NCBI GenBank assembly: GCA_002685815.1
Contig: NYYM01000083.1
Coordinates: forward strand, 3,813 to 22,345
DNA from: Dehalococcoidales bacterium
GTDB taxonomy: Bacteria; Chloroflexota; Dehalococcoidia; Dehalococcoidales; UBA2162
Reading direction: 5' to 3'
Length of the DNA: 18,533 nt
The position numbers and the translations under genes were made by a program. The notes under the pieces are model-generated. The model saw nothing but the letters and a program-made list of their open reading frames with translations, made no database searches and had not been told where the DNA came from. Below, piece after piece: positions 1 to 8,153 of the stretch. Positions within the stretch are counted from its first letter, which is position 1; each line of letters starts with the position of its first letter.

Positions 1-701
1 CCAACATTCGAGCTCTCACTGATTTCCTTTATCAAGGGCAGGCAAATATCGAAGAGTTCCAACGGCCGGGCGATATTTAAGTCCTTTGTCCCCCGCACGG
101 CTATCGCCTTCAGTCTTTTGTCTCCCATAACCGGACCTACCATCCTGGCGGCACTGGAATTTCCGCAATCGATGGAAGCCATGTAGACCCTATTTTCACC
201 GGCCGGACCGATAGCAGCCACCTGGGCCTTATCTTCATTTAACTCTTTCCGGATAGCGGCTGAGGTTTCCTGACTGCCTTTCCCTCGCAGGTGAATGGCA
301 TCACGTATTTCTACTTTGTCGTTGTTTATCCAGAGGTAAACCAAATCAGCAGCCTGACCGCGAACAATTATTTTGTCGTAGCCGGCATATTTCAGTTCCG
401 GTCCGAAATAACCGCCCATCAGCGAATGGGCCTGCAGGTTTGTCTGGGGAGAAATGGTATTAATGGCTGTACGGTTGGCCCCCGGAACGGGAGTGCCCTG
501 TAAAAGGCCGGTGCTGAATATCAGCAGATTATCAGGAGAAAATGGTTCAACTTCCGGAGGAACTCTTTCCCACAGTATCTGGGCGGAGCCGCCCTGACCT
601 CCCAGATGCAGTTTCATTAGTTCGGGGTCTGTTTCTACCTTCTCAATGCTTCCCCGGGACAGGTCAATCTCCAGATTAAACCCCGTCTCTCCGTACCTCA
701 T
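1..701 (-). CDS. Aldehyde ferredoxin oxidoreductase family protein, N-terminal part (runs off left edge)
   Basis: Translating the minus strand from the ATG at 701-699 gives 233 uninterrupted codons to the window edge. The protein begins MRYGETGFNLEIDLSRGSIE and contains HLGGQGGSAQILWERV, NRTAINTISPQT, MGGYFGPELKYAGYDKIIVRG, AAIGPAGENRVYMASI and MVGPVMGDKRLKAIAVRGT. These follow the AOR N-terminal domain block by block, and the full AOR at 1977-3884 has matching segments. This domain binds the tungsten/molybdenum bispterin. The 4Fe-4S cysteines and the C-terminal domains lie outside the window. A GGGGGA-type ribosome site precedes the ATG. The gene starts 15 nt after the PaaX-like gene and is probably co-transcribed with it. 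It is clearly diverged from the plus-strand AOR, so it is a second isoenzyme rather than a duplicate copy. The aldehyde substrate is unknown. Confidence 0.9.
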   Translation of the reverse strand, partial: MRYGETGFNLEIDLSRGSIEKVETDPELMKLHLGGQGGSAQILWERVPPEVEPFSPDNLLIFSTGLLQGTPVPGANRTAINTISPQTNLQAHSLMGGYFGPELKYAGYDKIIVRGQAADLVYLWINNDKVEIRDAIHLRGKGSQETSAAIRKELNEDKAQVAAIGPAGENRVYMASIDCGNSSAARMVGPVMGDKRLKAIAVRGTKDLNIARPLELFDICLPLIKEISESSNV

Positions 702-716
702 GGTTTTCCCCCTTGA

Positions 717-1538
717 TTAGTAAGCCTTCATCACTGAATCAAAGTATTTATTTGCCTTTTCGGCTAAAATATCGTGATATTCATGGAACATAGTACTTGC
801 CTGAGACCGTAGCCAGTTCTCAGGCAGTAGTTCTTCGGGTAAATCGGGGTCAAAGAAGGGCAGCCGACGGTATTCGTGGATCAGTTTGAATCTCTCGGCA
901 AAAAACTCGCTTGGGCTGATTCCCCCGCCATTCCTAATCCGGTCCTGGTGTTCGTCCAGTCTGACGCGGTGCTCGGTAACAAAATTGGCGTATCTTTTGT
1001 GGATACGGTCAAGGTCCCAGCAACGTGAAATAATCGCCTTCGGATTGCTGGACCCAAGATGCTTTGCCTGAAATATCTGTACGTATTTTTTGATCCCAAG
1101 CTTCTTCACCAATTCTTGAACCTCATTACCCAAATCATGAGGTGAAATCCAGGTGGCGGTGCTAAGAGGTCCATAACCTAACCAGGTCAACTCCTGACGC
1201 AGCCTGTCTCTGGCTCCCCGCCGGTCTTCCGGAATAAAGTATACAATAACACTCCAATAGCCGTTCCAGCCACCACTTTTTCGCTCAAAGATGCGCCGTT
1301 CTCCCGCTTCCAGCAGGCATTTTCCATCCTCCGTCAGGGAATAATAGCTTCTCCCCCCATTATGTCTTACTTTGAGTAGACCCGCCCCGCACATTCTGGA
1401 TACGGCGGATCTGACAGATTGTTCGGAAATAGCGAAGTTGGCCAGCAGTTTTATCAGGCTGCCGATTCCGATTTCCACCCCTCTATGACGAACATAATCA
1501 CCGTAAAGGGTCAGCATGGCTGCTCTGGGACGAAACAT
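717..1538 (-). CDS. paaX: PaaX-family transcriptional regulator
   Basis: This is a 273-residue protein from the ATG at 1538. It opens with RPRAAMLTLYGDYVRHRG and ISEQSVRSAVSRMCGAGLL, the winged-helix DNA-binding part of the PaaX family. A central WSVIVYFIPEDRRGARDRLRQ segment and a C-terminal domain with FFAERFKLIHEYRRLPFFDPDLPEELLP follow. PaaX proteins repress phenylacetate catabolism genes and are released by phenylacetyl-CoA. The ORF stays open to 1595, but that start lies upstream of the predicted -10 box (1583-1588), so the ATG at 1538 is preferred. A palindrome lies at the expected transcription start, which fits autoregulation. The gene is divergent from the AOR operon and directly upstream of a second AOR gene, so control of aldehyde oxidation is the likely role. 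The effector is inferred, not seen. Confidence 0.88.
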   Translation of the reverse strand: MFRPRAAMLTLYGDYVRHRGVEIGIGSLIKLLANFAISEQSVRSAVSRMCGAGLLKVRHNGGRSYYSLTEDGKCLLEAGERRIFERKSGGWNGYWSVIVYFIPEDRRGARDRLRQELTWLGYGPLSTATWISPHDLGNEVQELVKKLGIKKYVQIFQAKHLGSSNPKAIISRCWDLDRIHKRYANFVTEHRVRLDEHQDRIRNGGGISPSEFFAERFKLIHEYRRLPFFDPDLPEELLPENWLRSQASTMFHEYHDILAEKANKYFDSVMKAY

Positions 1539-1561
1539 CAGTATGTCGCCTAATTCGTATT

Positions 1562-1576
1562 GCGTTATATTAACGC
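1562..1576. promoter_or_regulatory. Perfect 6-bp palindrome, candidate operator
   Basis: GCGTTA-TAT-TAACGC is an inverted repeat with 6-bp perfect arms and a 3-nt centre. It lies just downstream of the predicted -10 box of the PaaX-like gene, about where transcription would start. A second imperfect repeat, GCTA-N8-TAGC (1575-1590), overlaps the -10 box. Both are plausible binding sites for the regulator itself. Binding is inferred from position only. Confidence 0.45.
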
Positions 1577-1582
1577 TATAAA

Positions 1583-1611
1583 ATATTAGCAACAAAGCAC
1601 TAATTTGTCAA
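1583..1611 (-). promoter_or_regulatory. Sigma70-type promoter of the PaaX-like gene
   Basis: On the minus strand there is a consensus TTGACA (1611-1606), a 17-nt spacer and TAATAT (1588-1583). Transcription would start near 1576, about 38 nt before the chosen start codon at 1538. Confidence 0.65.
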
Positions 1612-1627
1612 CCGCTAACAGGTATGT

Positions 1628-1657
1628 TTGACAGTAAAAGAGGGGCTTTGGTATTAT
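1628..1657 (+). promoter_or_regulatory. Sigma70-type promoter of the AOR operon
   Basis: On the plus strand there is a consensus TTGACA (1628-1633), an 18-nt spacer and TATTAT (1652-1657). Transcription would start near 1664, 25 nt before the first start codon. The -35 boxes of this promoter and of the divergent PaaX-like promoter face each other 16 nt apart (TGTCAA at 1606-1611, TTGACA at 1628-1633). One bound protein could therefore control both. Confidence 0.65.
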
Positions 1658-1688
1658 CAGGGAGGGAAGAGAGGGAGGGGTTAGGGAG

Positions 1689-1976
1689 ATGGTATGGCGG
1701 AGAGGGAGGTTAATTTTGAGTGAAGAGAGCCGGCAGGAGACGACATCTGAGAGGACAGCCCGGGGGAGAACTCACGGGGCCTTCAGGTGTCTGAACTGTT
1801 TTGAGAGGATTGTCCCGCCGGAGAAGGCGGAGTCTTACAAGTGTCCCAAATGCGGGTTTGAATGGCGGGTATCGTGGCCCTCGCCGACGATACCCCGGAT
1901 CAGGGGGCCGGTCTGGGAGACCAACCGTCGGTTAACGGATGAAATCATGGCCAAAGAAAAGGGGCAGGGTAAATAG
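1689..1976 (+). CDS. Small zinc-ribbon protein, first gene of the AOR operon
   Basis: This 95-residue protein has two CxxC knuckles, FRCLNCFER (C34, C37) and YKCPKCGFEW (C52, C55), spaced as in a rubredoxin-like or zinc-ribbon fold that holds Zn or Fe. The N-terminus is charged and probably disordered. The C-terminal tail (PRIRGPVWETNRRLTDEI) belongs to no family I recognise. The ATG at 1689 has GGAGG at 1674-1678 as ribosome site. A TTG at 1716 has a better-spaced GGGAGG and is an alternative start giving 86 residues. The stop codon is directly followed by the AOR ATG, so the two are translationally coupled. It may be a small electron carrier or assembly factor for the AOR; this is inferred from position only. 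Confidence 0.7.
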   Translation: MVWRRGRLILSEESRQETTSERTARGRTHGAFRCLNCFERIVPPEKAESYKCPKCGFEWRVSWPSPTIPRIRGPVWETNRRLTDEIMAKEKGQGK

Positions 1977-3884
1977 ATGGCACTAAACAGAAAGATAGCC
2001 TACATTGACTTAAGCAGCGGCAAGGTTGAGACCAAACCGATATCCATGGAGATGAGGAAGAAGTACCTGGGGGGCCGGGGGCTGGATGCTTATCTGCTTT
2101 ACAACAACACTAAAGCCGGAGTTGACCCATTGGGGCCGGACAACGTTTGCCTGGTCAGCGCCGGTATTCTGGTGGGGACATTAGCTTCGGCAACGGCCCG
2201 GACACACATCGCCGGGAAGTCACCTTTAACCGGTTATTTTGGTAGCACCAACATGGGGGGCTTTTTTGCTCCGGAGATGAGGTGGGCCGGATTCGACCAT
2301 TTAGTGATTAGAGGCAAAGCGGAGAAGCCGGTTTACCTCTGGATTCATAATGGTGAGATTGAGATAAGGGATGCCAAAGACATTTGGGGCAAGGGAGTAA
2401 GGGACACCCAGTCGATAATCCGGGAAGAGATGGGAGACCGGGAGATCAAGGTAATGACGATAGGGATAGCCGGGGAGAACCTGGTCAGGTACGCCAACGT
2501 CATGACCGAGATCAAGAATTCAGGGGGCAGGACGGGTATGGGGGCCTTACTCGGCTCCAAGAACCTGAAGGCCATTGCGGTGCGGGGCACCCTGGACATC
2601 AAGATAGAGCACCCGGTTGAAGCCCTGGAGTATAACAAGCAGATAATCAGCCAGATAACCTCAGCCAAGGTATCCCAGGAGCAGGGCCGGCTGGGCACGC
2701 TTTTCATCTGGGGGGCGACCAACAGCCAGGGACTGGTCAGGACGCGGAACTTCCAGTTGAACCAGATGGAGGACTCTGATGGTATTGAGCCGGAGACTTT
2801 TGAGGACTCCGCCTTTGGCATGACCGGTTGTTTTGGCTGCCAGGTACACTGTCGGGCCAAATACATCATACCCGACGGTGACTACAAAGGGACTTATGAC
2901 GAAGGACCGGAATACACCTCGATAGGGGCATTTGCCGCCGAGCCGGGCTGTACCGACCTGACCACTATCCTGACCGGTAATCATCTGGTCAACGACTATG
3001 GTATGGATACTCTTGAGATAGGCAGCATGATTGCCTGGGCGATGGAGCTATACGAGAAGGGGATTCTGACCGACAAGGACACCGATGGGCTGGACTTGAG
3101 TTTTGGCAATGAGAAAGCGGTTATCGAGATGATACACCGCATCGCTCACCGGGAAGGCCTGGGCGATATTCTGGCCGAGGGCCCCCTGCGGGCCGCCGAG
3201 AAGATAGGTAAAGACTCGATCAGATACCAGGTCCACGTCAAAGGGATGAGTAATCTCCACTCTGATGAGAGACCGACACCGGCCCTGGCCCTGGGTATTG
3301 CGACGGCCTCCCGGGGATCAGACCACCTGAGGAGCCGGCCGGCCATCGACCTGTACCACTTGCCGGAGGCGGTCTTAAGGCAGATATACAGCCAGCCGGT
3401 AGCCTATGAAGGGCCCTTGACCTCGGACTACACCGACTATGAAGGTAAAAGCTGGCAGGTCTTCTGGCAGGAGATGTGCTACATGGCGGTAGATTGCCTG
3501 GGTATCTGCAAGTACCACACCATCTTCCTGGGGCCTAACTTCCCCAACTTCGAAGAGTGGTCCAAGCTGCTTTATTACAATACGGGACTGGAGCTGACTC
3601 CCCTGGAGATCTGGACCATAGCGGAGAGGACTAACGATTTGGAGAGGATGTTCAACTTAAGAGAAGGGCTGGCCAGGAGTGACGACTGGCTGGTTGACGC
3701 TTACTTTGATGAGCCCACCAAGCTGGGTATTCCCCTTATCAGGGACCGGGTGATAGACCGGGACAAGTTTAAGCAGATGATCGATGAGTTTTATGCATTT
3801 CACGGTTGGGATGAGCAGGGGAAACTGAAACCGGAGACACTCAAGAGGCTGGGTTTGGATAAAGAACCCTCCCACCTGCTCTAA
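1977..3884 (+). CDS. aorB: Tungsten-containing aldehyde ferredoxin oxidoreductase (AorB-like)
   Basis: This is a full-length 635-residue AOR, close to the roughly 600-residue family norm. Enzymes of this family oxidise aldehydes to carboxylates at a tungsten-bispterin site and carry one 4Fe-4S cluster. The N-terminal domain has KYLGGRGLDAYLLY, ARTHIAGKSPLTGYFGSTNM and NSGGRTGMGALLGSKNLKAI. The cluster ligands are visible as C285, C288 and C292 in TGCFGCQVHC, plus C511 in LGICKY near the C-terminus, the same spacing as classic AOR enzymes. The neighbours are a four-cluster ferredoxin, an FAD subunit and a MoaD-like protein. This matches the AorABC system of Aromatoleum aromaticum, where AorB is the tungsten subunit, rather than the ferredoxin-only archaeal enzymes. 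The substrate cannot be read from the sequence. The PaaX-like regulator nearby hints at aromatic aldehydes such as phenylacetaldehyde. Confidence 0.93.
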   Translation: MALNRKIAYIDLSSGKVETKPISMEMRKKYLGGRGLDAYLLYNNTKAGVDPLGPDNVCLVSAGILVGTLASATARTHIAGKSPLTGYFGSTNMGGFFAPEMRWAGFDHLVIRGKAEKPVYLWIHNGEIEIRDAKDIWGKGVRDTQSIIREEMGDREIKVMTIGIAGENLVRYANVMTEIKNSGGRTGMGALLGSKNLKAIAVRGTLDIKIEHPVEALEYNKQIISQITSAKVSQEQGRLGTLFIWGATNSQGLVRTRNFQLNQMEDSDGIEPETFEDSAFGMTGCFGCQVHCRAKYIIPDGDYKGTYDEGPEYTSIGAFAAEPGCTDLTTILTGNHLVNDYGMDTLEIGSMIAWAMELYEKGILTDKDTDGLDLSFGNEKAVIEMIHRIAHREGLGDILAEGPLRAAEKIGKDSIRYQVHVKGMSNLHSDERPTPALALGIATASRGSDHLRSRPAIDLYHLPEAVLRQIYSQPVAYEGPLTSDYTDYEGKSWQVFWQEMCYMAVDCLGICKYHTIFLGPNFPNFEEWSKLLYYNTGLELTPLEIWTIAERTNDLERMFNLREGLARSDDWLVDAYFDEPTKLGIPLIRDRVIDRDKFKQMIDEFYAFHGWDEQGKLKPETLKRLGLDKEPSHLL

Positions 3885-3911
3885 AAACCGGACAAGAAAT
3901 GGAGACAGTTT

Positions 3912-4406
3912 ATGAGAAAGATGCTTGTGACAGATTACGAGAAATGCACCGGGTGCCGTTTATGCGAACTGGTCTGCTCGGTCAAACATGAAGGAGTCAG
4001 CAATCCGGCCCGTTCCCGGATAAACGTCACCAAATGGGAGACGAAGGGTATCATGGTGCCCATGGTCTGCAGCCAGTGTGAAGATGCTCCCTGCATGGCC
4101 GTCTGCCCCACCAACGCCCGTATCCGGGAAAGTGAACTGGGTACGGTAACCGTCAACTACGACCGCTGCATCGGCTGCAAGACCTGCGTGGTGGCCTGTC
4201 CCTTTGGAGCGATTAACTTTGACCCCATCGACCACAAGGTAATCAGTTGTGACCTGTGCGAGGGCGACCCCCAGTGTGCCCGGTTCTGCGAGACCGGGGC
4301 GATACGCTACGCAGAGGCCAGTGACGCCAACAAGATGAGGCAGAGAGAAGCCGCCGAGAAGCTCTACGAGTCACTGCAGAAATTGGACGGAGCCGGAGTC
4401 AGTTAG
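3912..4406 (+). CDS. aorA: Ferredoxin-like subunit with four 4Fe-4S sites (AorA-like)
   Basis: This 164-residue protein has 16 cysteines in four groups: CTGCRLCELVC (C12-C22), CSQCEDAPCMAVC (C53-C65), CIGCKTCVVAC (C86-C96) and CDLCEGDPQCARFC (C113-C126). This is the pattern of polyferredoxin electron-transfer subunits such as AorA, HycB and CooF types. It would move electrons from the AOR tungsten site to the FAD subunit. No signal peptide or membrane segment is seen, so it is cytoplasmic. It starts 27 nt after the AOR stop with GGAGA as ribosome site. A helical charged tail (residues 138-158) follows the last cluster. It is paralogous to the ferredoxin at 15261-15734. Confidence 0.92.
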   Translation: MRKMLVTDYEKCTGCRLCELVCSVKHEGVSNPARSRINVTKWETKGIMVPMVCSQCEDAPCMAVCPTNARIRESELGTVTVNYDRCIGCKTCVVACPFGAINFDPIDHKVISCDLCEGDPQCARFCETGAIRYAEASDANKMRQREAAEKLYESLQKLDGAGVS

Positions 4407-4437
4407 ACACACCCCCTGGTCCTGAGAGGTAATCACC

Positions 4438-5706
4438 ATGGTAGTCATATTAGGCAATGGAGTTGCCGGTAATACTGCTGCTTCCACTATCCGCCACCTG
4501 GACAGCCGGATAGAGATAACTCTGATCTCAGCCGAGACCTACCCTGAGTATACCGCCTGCGCCCTGCCTCATTACCTGGCCGGTGAGTTTGAGAGGCAGC
4601 GGCTCTTTTTGAAGAGTGAGGAAGACTACCCGGCCGAAGGGATCAAGACCATCTTCGGCCGGACTGTCAGCGGTATTGACCCGGAAAAGAAGCAGGTGTT
4701 GCTGGGAGACGAGAGCCTTTCGTATGACAAACTGATTATGGCTACCGGCAGCCGCCCCCTGGTCCCCCCCATTCCGGGAGTTGATCTTGAGGGGGTTTTC
4801 AGCCTCAAGTCACCCGGCGATGCCGACCGCATACTGGAGGGCCTGGGCCAGACGGCCGTGGTGGTCGGTTCCGGACCCATCGGAGTAGAGACAGCCATAT
4901 CCCTGAAGAAGCAGGGAGATCAGGTCTACCTGATCGAGTTGTTAGAGCGGATAATGCCCAAGATATTTGATGAAGAGGCCGCTTCACTGGTGGCGGCCAT
5001 CCTGGAAGAAAAGGGTATCAGGGTCTTAACGGCCGAGAAGCTGGTCCAGATTAACGGCCAAGAGCGGGTAGAAGGCATCGTCACTGACAAACAGCAGATA
5101 GAATGCGACCAGGTGATCATGAGTGTCGGCGTGAGGTCCAATGTAGAGCTGGCCCGAGAAGCCGGGATAGAGGTGGGCTCCCTGGGAGGTATCGTGGTCA
5201 GCCGCCGCATGGAGACCAGTCTGGAGGGGATTTTCGCCTGCGGTGATTGCGTCCAGAGCCGGGACATGGCCAATGGTCAGGAGATGTTAAGCCCTCTCTG
5301 GCACAACGCCAAAAGGCAGGGCATCATAGCCGGCTACAACTGCCTGGGAATCGATAAAATATACCCCGGCTCGGAAAGCATCACCAGCCTGGATGTCTAC
5401 GGCACTCAGGCCGTTTCCTTCGGCAGCATTGCCGCCGGTAACGAGGCTGAGGACGTCGAGGTGATCGAGAAGTACTCCGGAGACAACTACTACCGTCTGG
5501 TTATCTCCAAAGGGCATCTGATCGGAGCCCAGTCCATCGGTAATGCCCAAGACATGGGGGCTTTACTCTATGTACTACTGAAGAGGGAAAACCTGGACAA
5601 GATTAAAAGCATGATTGAGCAAAGAATTACCCCCCTGAATCTCCGTCACCACCGGGTGGGCCGCTACATTACCCCATCGGCCATTGAGGCAGCCGGTGAG
5701 CGTTAA
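4438..5706 (+). CDS. aorC: FAD-dependent NAD(P) oxidoreductase subunit (AorC-like)
   Basis: This 422-residue flavoprotein of the pyridine nucleotide-disulfide oxidoreductase superfamily has an FAD-binding GNGVAG at residues 6-11. It also has MATGSRPLVPPIPG near residue 100, a NAD(P)-binding GSGPIG around 144-149, and the second FAD motif IFACGDC at about 265-271. The class of NADH oxidases and CoA-disulfide reductases has a catalytic Cys near residue 43. Here the matching segment is YTACALPHYLAGEF, so a cysteine is present, although a redox role is not proven. Beside an AOR and a four-cluster ferredoxin it fits the 45-kDa AorC subunit that passes electrons to NAD+. It overlaps the next gene, which indicates coupling. 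Confidence 0.9.
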   Translation: MVVILGNGVAGNTAASTIRHLDSRIEITLISAETYPEYTACALPHYLAGEFERQRLFLKSEEDYPAEGIKTIFGRTVSGIDPEKKQVLLGDESLSYDKLIMATGSRPLVPPIPGVDLEGVFSLKSPGDADRILEGLGQTAVVVGSGPIGVETAISLKKQGDQVYLIELLERIMPKIFDEEAASLVAAILEEKGIRVLTAEKLVQINGQERVEGIVTDKQQIECDQVIMSVGVRSNVELAREAGIEVGSLGGIVVSRRMETSLEGIFACGDCVQSRDMANGQEMLSPLWHNAKRQGIIAGYNCLGIDKIYPGSESITSLDVYGTQAVSFGSIAAGNEAEDVEVIEKYSGDNYYRLVISKGHLIGAQSIGNAQDMGALLYVLLKRENLDKIKSMIEQRITPLNLRHHRVGRYITPSAIEAAGER

Positions 5707-5968
5707 GGTAAACATCGCCCCCTTCTTAACTCACCTGACAGCTGACCACGAGTTGGTTGAGGTAAACGGCGGCACCGTGGGCCAGTGTCTTGACGGTCTG
5801 GTGGAGGAATATCCCGGCATCAGGGAATGGCTCTTTGCCAAAAACGGCAAACTCAACAACGTGATCGAAATCTACGTCAACGCCGAAAGCTCCTATCCCG
5901 ATGAACTAACTAAGCCGGTTAATGACGGTGACGAACTCCAGATAGTAATCATGATCGTCGGCGGATAA
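5696..5968 (+). CDS. MoaD/ThiS-like sulfur carrier protein
   Basis: This 90-residue ubiquitin-fold protein ends in the exposed GG (IVIMIVGG) that MoaD and ThiS proteins need for adenylation and thiocarboxylation. Internal segments such as GGTVGQCLDGLVEEYPGI and VNDGDELQIV are typical of MoaD. MoaD supplies the dithiolene sulfur of molybdopterin, the cofactor of the AOR in the same operon, so a dedicated carrier for the tungsten enzyme is likely. AOR clusters of this type often carry such a gene. The start chosen is GTG 5696, with GAGG at 5686-5689. It overlaps the end of the upstream flavoprotein gene by 11 nt. A TTG at 5684 is possible but has no ribosome site. Confidence 0.85.
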   Translation: MSVKVNIAPFLTHLTADHELVEVNGGTVGQCLDGLVEEYPGIREWLFAKNGKLNNVIEIYVNAESSYPDELTKPVNDGDELQIVIMIVGG

Positions 5969-6040
5969 AACAACCAGAACTCTCAAGAACAGGTCGCCAC
6001 GGTTCTCGGCATTCCCATCAATTGTTTACTGGCTTTTTAC

Positions 6041-8095
6041 TTAGACCTTTCTGATCTTACACAGCAGGGCTTTAAGCTCAGTATAACCGGTAATCGGGTC
6101 TCTGGGTTCAAGGGCGGTCAGTTCGTTAGCGTTAGCTTGATCCCAGCCGTGAGGAATGCTGACCAATTTAGGGGCCAGGTCTTTAGTTGTCCTGGCTCTC
6201 ATTGATATTTCACCCTTCAGTGTCTTTATGGCAATCATGTCACCATCCGAGACATCAAATTGCATAGCCGTCTCCGGATGAATTTCAGCTATCGGTTCCG
6301 GGGCCTTCCGTCTTAAAGAGGGCACGTTCTTAAACTGGGTATGAGTGTACTGCTGGACACGAGCGCCGGTGGTCAATATGAGGGGATACTCTTTGGCCAG
6401 TTCGGGATTGCTGGTCGGGCTCTGACTGGGCTCAACGTGGACCGGTATGGGGTCATAACCGTATTTGGCCAGGGTTTCCGAATAAAACTCAATTTTGCCG
6501 GACGGGGTTCGGAATTCACCCCGGGTGCCCAAATCGTACTTCTTCTCGGCGAAGAAGGCTCCTTCCGGATTTTGCTCGGTCAATTGCTCGACAGTCAGGC
6601 CGCTTGTTTTCAACCAGTACTCCACGATTTCATCATCGGTCTGCCAGGGGAATTGCTCACTGTAGCCCATTCTCCTGCCCAGTTCACTCCAAAACTTCCA
6701 GTCGGACCAGGACTCGTAGAGTGGCTCGATCAATTTCTTGCGCAGCAGCATAAAAGGCATACCGCTGGTGACCGCGTACACGTAACCCACACCACTCCGT
6801 TCAACGAATGAACTGGCAGGAAGCACGATGTCAGCCAGCTTGGCGGTTTCGGTCATGAACAAATCTATGACAACCAGCAGGTTAAGTTTCTCCAAGGCTT
6901 GCTTGATCCGGTTTGAATCGGGCAAGGTGATTACAGGATTGCCGCCGGTAACGATCATGGACTTAATGGGGTATGGCTTTTCGTTAAGTATGCTCTCGGT
7001 CAAATACATTGTCTGGCCGTAAGGGGCTTCGCGACCCCAGAGGCGATAAAACAGGGGGTGCTCAGCAGCGCCGATGGGTTCTTCTTCAACCTTGATGTGG
7101 AGGCTGCCCAGGCGTGGAAAAGGAACATTGACCCACCCTCCCGGTACATCGATATTACCGGTGACCGCCTGTAGAATGGCAAATGCCCGACCCGTCTGCA
7201 GGCCGTTCAGATGCTGGTCAATAGCGCAGGTGCCGGGGACGATGCTGGCTGACTCGGCATTGGCGTACATCCGGGCGATTTTTCTAATGTCATCGGCGGG
7301 AATCCAGGTGATTTCAGCTACTTCTTCGGGTGAATACTGTTTTACATGCTCAGCCAGCTTTTCAAAGCCAATGGTGTTCTTCTGAACAAATTCTTTATCA
7401 TAGAGGTCCTCGGAGATGATAACATCGAGGAAGGACAGGGCTAGAGCGCAGTCAGTACCGGGTCTGATAGATAGATGAGTGCCTCTCTTAGCAAGCGACG
7501 TCTGCTTGGGGTTGATAACGACCAGATCAAGCCCCTTCTCCAGTGATTCATAGAGGGTATTTGCCAGGGGTAATTTTGAATTATCCGGGTCGTGTCCCCA
7601 GAGCAAGACGCATTTGGCTTCTCCCGGCTCTTCTATCAAGAAAGTACCCAGCGTCAATTGCTGAGCCAGGATGCGAGCCCGGTAGCAATTACTCTCTACA
7701 GACAGGAAATTCGGGGTACCGTAGGCGCCACGAAAACGGCGGGCAAAGGCGGCCAGTTCATTGTTCTCGACGCCGATTGAACCGCAAAAAATGGCCAGGC
7801 TGTGGGCCTCGAATTCATCCTTTAATTGCCCCAGCTTACCGGAGATGGTATCCAGGGCTTCGTCCCAGGAGATTCTCTGCCAGTTCCCGTCTACTTTCTT
7901 CATCGGGTATTTGATTCTATCCGGGGAATAGACATACTCTACCAGCGCCGCGCCCCTGGAACAGAGGACGCCCCGGCTCAATGGATGCTCCGTCATACCT
8001 TCTATCCTGGTCAGTTTCCCATCTTCAACGAAGGCATTGATGCCGCAACCCCAGACACATAATATACAGTCGGTTTTGATTAGTTGTTCAGCCAT
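6041..8095 (-). CDS. Molybdopterin (Mo/W-bispterin) oxidoreductase, DMSO reductase superfamily
   Basis: This 684-residue enzyme has an N-terminal 4Fe-4S site (C10, C13, C17 and C45 in CILCVWGC and GVLCSRG). It then has the Mo/W-bispterin domains of the DMSO reductase superfamily (YPMKKVDGNWQRISWDEAL, LLWGHDPDNS, IDLFMTETAKLADIVLPASSFVER). Its C-terminal cap starts at TPSGKIEFYSETLAKYGYDP and SNPELAKEYPLIL. C137 in VESNCYRAR is the likely protein ligand to the metal. The cap region resembles acetylene hydratase and related uncharacterised enzymes, so the reaction cannot be named. No Tat signal is present, which suggests a cytoplasmic enzyme. The ATG at 8095 is chosen because GGGAGG lies 10 nt upstream; the longer ORF back to 8182 starts inside the predicted -35 box. 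No electron-transfer subunit is adjacent. Confidence 0.9.
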   Translation of the reverse strand: MAEQLIKTDCILCVWGCGINAFVEDGKLTRIEGMTEHPLSRGVLCSRGAALVEYVYSPDRIKYPMKKVDGNWQRISWDEALDTISGKLGQLKDEFEAHSLAIFCGSIGVENNELAAFARRFRGAYGTPNFLSVESNCYRARILAQQLTLGTFLIEEPGEAKCVLLWGHDPDNSKLPLANTLYESLEKGLDLVVINPKQTSLAKRGTHLSIRPGTDCALALSFLDVIISEDLYDKEFVQKNTIGFEKLAEHVKQYSPEEVAEITWIPADDIRKIARMYANAESASIVPGTCAIDQHLNGLQTGRAFAILQAVTGNIDVPGGWVNVPFPRLGSLHIKVEEEPIGAAEHPLFYRLWGREAPYGQTMYLTESILNEKPYPIKSMIVTGGNPVITLPDSNRIKQALEKLNLLVVIDLFMTETAKLADIVLPASSFVERSGVGYVYAVTSGMPFMLLRKKLIEPLYESWSDWKFWSELGRRMGYSEQFPWQTDDEIVEYWLKTSGLTVEQLTEQNPEGAFFAEKKYDLGTRGEFRTPSGKIEFYSETLAKYGYDPIPVHVEPSQSPTSNPELAKEYPLILTTGARVQQYTHTQFKNVPSLRRKAPEPIAEIHPETAMQFDVSDGDMIAIKTLKGEISMRARTTKDLAPKLVSIPHGWDQANANELTALEPRDPITGYTELKALLCKIRKV

Positions 8096-8153
8096 GATGG
8101 GCTGGCCTCCCTGCATATCCTGATTGTTTGCCTGACTAATATGGTCTTCTAAA

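Noticed and set aside
5969..6040. Terminator between the convergent AOR operon and molybdopterin oxidoreductase gene
   Set aside because: Only a 5-bp stem (AGAAC / GTTCT) with an 11-nt loop was found, with no T run after it in the plus direction.
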